A DNA stretch of 64,000 bases, taken from NCBI RefSeq assembly GCF_000733855.1, contig NZ_JPOJ01000001.1, positions 2,046,001 through 2,110,000 on the forward strand. Direction: 5' to 3'. The first letter of the stretch is position 1; each line of letters starts with the position of its first letter. Made by a program: the position numbers and the translations under genes. Source of the DNA: Methylomicrobium agile (lineage in GTDB: Bacteria > Pseudomonadota > Gammaproteobacteria > Methylococcales > Methylomonadaceae). Shown in pieces: positions 61,295 to 64,000 of the stretch. The notes below the pieces were generated by a model. That model made no database searches, was not told the DNA's origin, and worked only from the letters and a program-made list of their open reading frames with translations.

Positions 61295-64000
61295 TTGGCC
61301 ACGCATCGACAATTTGCATCGGGTTTACGTATAGAAGCGCGCGATGCCGAATGGCGCATCAAGCGGGTCGATCACTCCTCCGATGGGGGCTATCTTCTGA
61401 CATGCGAAGGGCTGTCGGAGATCGTGCGCGGCCGTGAAAGCCTGTTTCTTACCAAGTTGGAGGAGACGCATGGTCCCGGCATCCGCATTCTTGATCCGGA
61501 AACCACGCAGCTGGTGGACGATCTGACACCCAATTTTCGAGCCAGCCTGCTTTATCTGGATACGTTACTGCGAAAGACGCCGCCCACCGACGAATTTATC
61601 CATATCGCTCAACGCGCAGCGATGGAGCAGCTGCCTTTCCAGCTTGATCCGGCCTTACAAGCGTTAAGTCAGCCCCGTCAACGCATTCTGATCGCCGATT
61701 CGGTCGGCTTGGGAAAAACGCTCGAAGCGGGCATTCTGGTCAGTGAATTGATCGCTCGCGGCCGCGGGAAGCGCATTCTGGTATTGGCCGTCAAATCAAT
61801 GCTGGCCCAGTTTCAGCAGGAGTTCTGGAACCGTTTTTCGGTTCCGCTCGTCCGCCTGGATTCGGTTGGATTGCAACGGGTCCGGAATCGCATACCGGCC
61901 AATCACAACCCGTTTCATTATTTTGACCGATCAATCATTTCCATCGATACTCTGAAGCAGGATATCGAATATCGGCACCATTTGGAAAAAGCCTATTGGG
62001 ACATCATCATTATCGACGAAGCACATAACGTTGCGGAACGAAGTGCCAATTCCCAGCGCGCCAAACTGGCCAAGCTGTTGGCTACTCGTTCTGACACGCT
62101 GATTATGCTGTCCGCCACGCCGCATGACGGCAAGGCGACCAGTTTCGCCAGCCTGATGAACATGCTCGATTCCACCGCTATTGCCAATCCCCGCGATTAT
62201 TCGCAGGAAGATTTCCGGGATAAAGGCTTGGTCATCCGCCGTTTTAAAAAAGATGTGCGCGAACAACTAAAACAAAATTTCCCGGAACGCGAAATCGATA
62301 CCGTTCGCACTCCAGCGAGCGTTGTCGAAGAAGCCGTCTACGACCAACTGATCACTGCCAAATTTCATACTTTGGACGGGCCAGGAGCCGGTCAACTATT
62401 TCGAACCGTTTTAGAAAAGGCATTGTTTTCGAGTCCCGCAGCCTGTTTGTCGACGATCGAAAACCGTCTGAAGCGGCTAAAAGGAAGAAGCGAAAACGAC
62501 GATATAAGGGCTGACATCAGCACGCTGGAGGGTTTACGCTCAGCCATTCAAGCCATAACATCCGATCGATTCAGCAAATATCAATGTTTGGTGGAGCTTC
62601 TGCGCTCGGGCAGCTCAAAAAGTCTCGGTTGGAGCCCAAGGCATGCCGATGACCGCCTGGTCATCTTTACGGAAAGTTTGATTACGCTCGACTTCTTGGA
62701 AAAGCACTTGCCGGACGATCTCGGCTTGAAACCCCAACAAGTCGCTTCACTGCGCGGCGATATGAAGGATAGGGACCTGATGGAAGCCGTCGAACAATTC
62801 AACAAACTCGACAGCCCGGTCCGTCTGCTGCTTTGTTCGGATGTGGCTTCCGAAGGCATCAACCTGCACCATCTGTCCCATCGCATGATCCATTTCGACA
62901 TTCCCTGGTCGCTGATGGTGTTTCAGCAACGCAACGGTCGAATCGATCGCTATGGGCAGCAACGGCAGACGCAAATTCGTTATCTATTGACCGAGTCGGA
63001 AAATGCTCACGTCCGAGGCGACCTTCGCGTTTTGGAAGTCCTGATCGAAAAAGACAGCCAGGCGGGAAAGAACATCGGCGACCCTTCCGAGTTCATGGGT
63101 AAATTCAACTCTGAGGAAGAAGAAGCTTTAACCGCTATCGTTATCGAGCAGGATAAAAAAGACGATGACGATATTTCCGACATTTTTGCCGATCTACTCG
63201 GCGATACCGAATCATCCGGCGATCTGTTGGCGCATTTCACCCCGGACAGCGCGCCCAGCACCGATTTTGTACAAGTCCTGAAACAAAGTCCCAGGCTATA
63301 CCCGCAGGACCTCGATTATGCCGACCAAGCCTTAAGATGGCTGCGCGACAGCGGCGTCGATCTGCAAGCCGATATCGAAGGCGACCTGCTGCGTATCACC
63401 GCGCCGAATGATTTGGTGCAGAGACTGCGCTATTTGCCCAGCGAAGTCCGGCCCGACAATGACCGCTTCCTGCTATCCAGCAATAAGCAGCGCATCTATG
63501 ACGAACTCAAGCGCTGCCGGGAAGAAGACAGCCCCTGGCCCGACATTCAATATCTCTGGGAACAGCATCCCGTGATGGAATGGCTGGCCGATCGGGCGCT
63601 GAATGCCTTTGGCCGACACACCGCGCCGATTCTGCGCTTGGGCAGTTTACAGGCGCGGCAGCACATGGTGTTGATCTACGGCGGTTTTCCGAATAAACGC
63701 GGCCACATCATGGTGCATGACTGGCTAGGCATCGAGTTTCAGGAGCAAACCGTCGTCGGCATTCACTCGCTTGAAGCCGTTCTTGATAAACTTCAAATCC
63801 AGCCCGGCAAATTGGCCAATCGTGGCGAAGCGGGAGATTCCTCGGTATTGCAAAAACTGCTTGCCTTGGCCATTCCTCCGGCAAAAAAATCATTGCAAGC
63901 CTTACGTCAAGAAAAACAGGAAAGCCTTAGTCAACGTCTCAAAAAGTTGTCGGATAACCTGTACGAACTGAAAAGCCGCCACGTCGAGCAGCTTGAAATC
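61295..64000 (+). CDS. SNF2/RapA-type DEAD/DEAH helicase, 3' end beyond window
   Basis: An uninterrupted frame of 902 codons runs off the window edge. The start is probably TTG 61295 (LATHRQFASGLRI); no ATG or GTG lies between the last upstream stop and it. Motif I is ADSVGLGKTLEAG near residue 138, motif II DEAH near 240, motif III LSATPHDG near 272. The C-terminal helicase half has CSDVASEGINLHHL and motif VI FQQRNGRIDRYGQ near 545. Residues 1-100 (WRIKRVDHSSDGGYLLTCEG) form an N-terminal domain unlike RapA's. After the motor come an acidic linker (DKKDDDDISDIFADLLGD) and a further alpha/beta domain. Such helicases often belong to restriction, modification or phage-defence loci; the partners would be to the right. 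Confidence 0.88.
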   Translation, partial: MATHRQFASGLRIEARDAEWRIKRVDHSSDGGYLLTCEGLSEIVRGRESLFLTKLEETHGPGIRILDPETTQLVDDLTPNFRASLLYLDTLLRKTPPTDEFIHIAQRAAMEQLPFQLDPALQALSQPRQRILIADSVGLGKTLEAGILVSELIARGRGKRILVLAVKSMLAQFQQEFWNRFSVPLVRLDSVGLQRVRNRIPANHNPFHYFDRSIISIDTLKQDIEYRHHLEKAYWDIIIIDEAHNVAERSANSQRAKLAKLLATRSDTLIMLSATPHDGKATSFASLMNMLDSTAIANPRDYSQEDFRDKGLVIRRFKKDVREQLKQNFPEREIDTVRTPASVVEEAVYDQLITAKFHTLDGPGAGQLFRTVLEKALFSSPAACLSTIENRLKRLKGRSENDDIRADISTLEGLRSAIQAITSDRFSKYQCLVELLRSGSSKSLGWSPRHADDRLVIFTESLITLDFLEKHLPDDLGLKPQQVASLRGDMKDRDLMEAVEQFNKLDSPVRLLLCSDVASEGINLHHLSHRMIHFDIPWSLMVFQQRNGRIDRYGQQRQTQIRYLLTESENAHVRGDLRVLEVLIEKDSQAGKNIGDPSEFMGKFNSEEEEALTAIVIEQDKKDDDDISDIFADLLGDTESSGDLLAHFTPDSAPSTDFVQVLKQSPRLYPQDLDYADQALRWLRDSGVDLQADIEGDLLRITAPNDLVQRLRYLPSEVRPDNDRFLLSSNKQRIYDELKRCREEDSPWPDIQYLWEQHPVMEWLADRALNAFGRHTAPILRLGSLQARQHMVLIYGGFPNKRGHIMVHDWLGIEFQEQTVVGIHSLEAVLDKLQIQPGKLANRGEAGDSSVLQKLLALAIPPAKKSLQALRQEKQESLSQRLKKLSDNLYELKSRHVEQLEI

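Overview
The window looks like chromosomal DNA of a GC-rich gammaproteobacterium. The gene families and the abundance of short palindromic intergenic repeats fit a Methylococcales-type methanotroph, but no methane or methanol oxidation gene is present, so that placement is inference. No tRNA, rRNA or CRISPR array was recognised.

Layout. 0-6.4 kb: folA divergent from an asparaginase, a GIY-YIG protein, clpB behind a heat-shock-type promoter, yidD, a PEBP/YbhB protein and a DksA-like zinc finger. 6.7-13.5 kb: a six-gene minus-strand operon for a caa3-type cytochrome oxidase (CtaG, triheme cytochrome c, subunit II with fused cytochrome c, a Na+/Ca2+-exchanger-family protein, fused subunit I+III, small membrane protein). 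14.6-16.5 kb: a LytS/LytTR two-component pair. 16.9-29.7 kb: mostly metabolic genes (LeuB-like dehydrogenase, DUF455, acs, fabI, a peptide-type ABC substrate-binding protein and one permease, ygfZ, heme A synthase). 30-31.5 kb: a rhomboid protease and a membrane protein.

31.6-50.5 kb is a urea acquisition and use island: a response regulator and a hybrid kinase whose sensor resembles an NCS1 permease, a porin, urtABCDE, hupE/ureJ and ureDABCEFG. The logic would be outer-membrane entry, high-affinity uptake, nickel supply, urease and its Ni-GTPase chaperones, possibly under the permease-kinase. Two of these genes are damaged or altered: ureF carries an apparent one-base frameshift, and hupE carries a 159-bp repeat inserted in frame.

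50.8-60.1 kb: a RAYT-like protein that has lost its HUH motif, an MFS exporter with an alginate-export-type outer-membrane protein, a pair of hydrolases (isochorismatase, YtcJ amidohydrolase) bracketed by inverted repeats of more than 200 bp, and pirin and azoR genes divergent from a LysR regulator. 60.2-64 kb is a mobile-element junction: an IS630 fragment joined to a resolvase tail, a WGR-domain gene with an in-frame stop, and a large SNF2-type helicase that runs off the edge and may open a restriction or defence island.

Repeats are the dominant unexplained feature. At least five families of palindromic or MITE-like elements occur. One family supplies the stop codon of three genes, and one copy lies inside a coding sequence.
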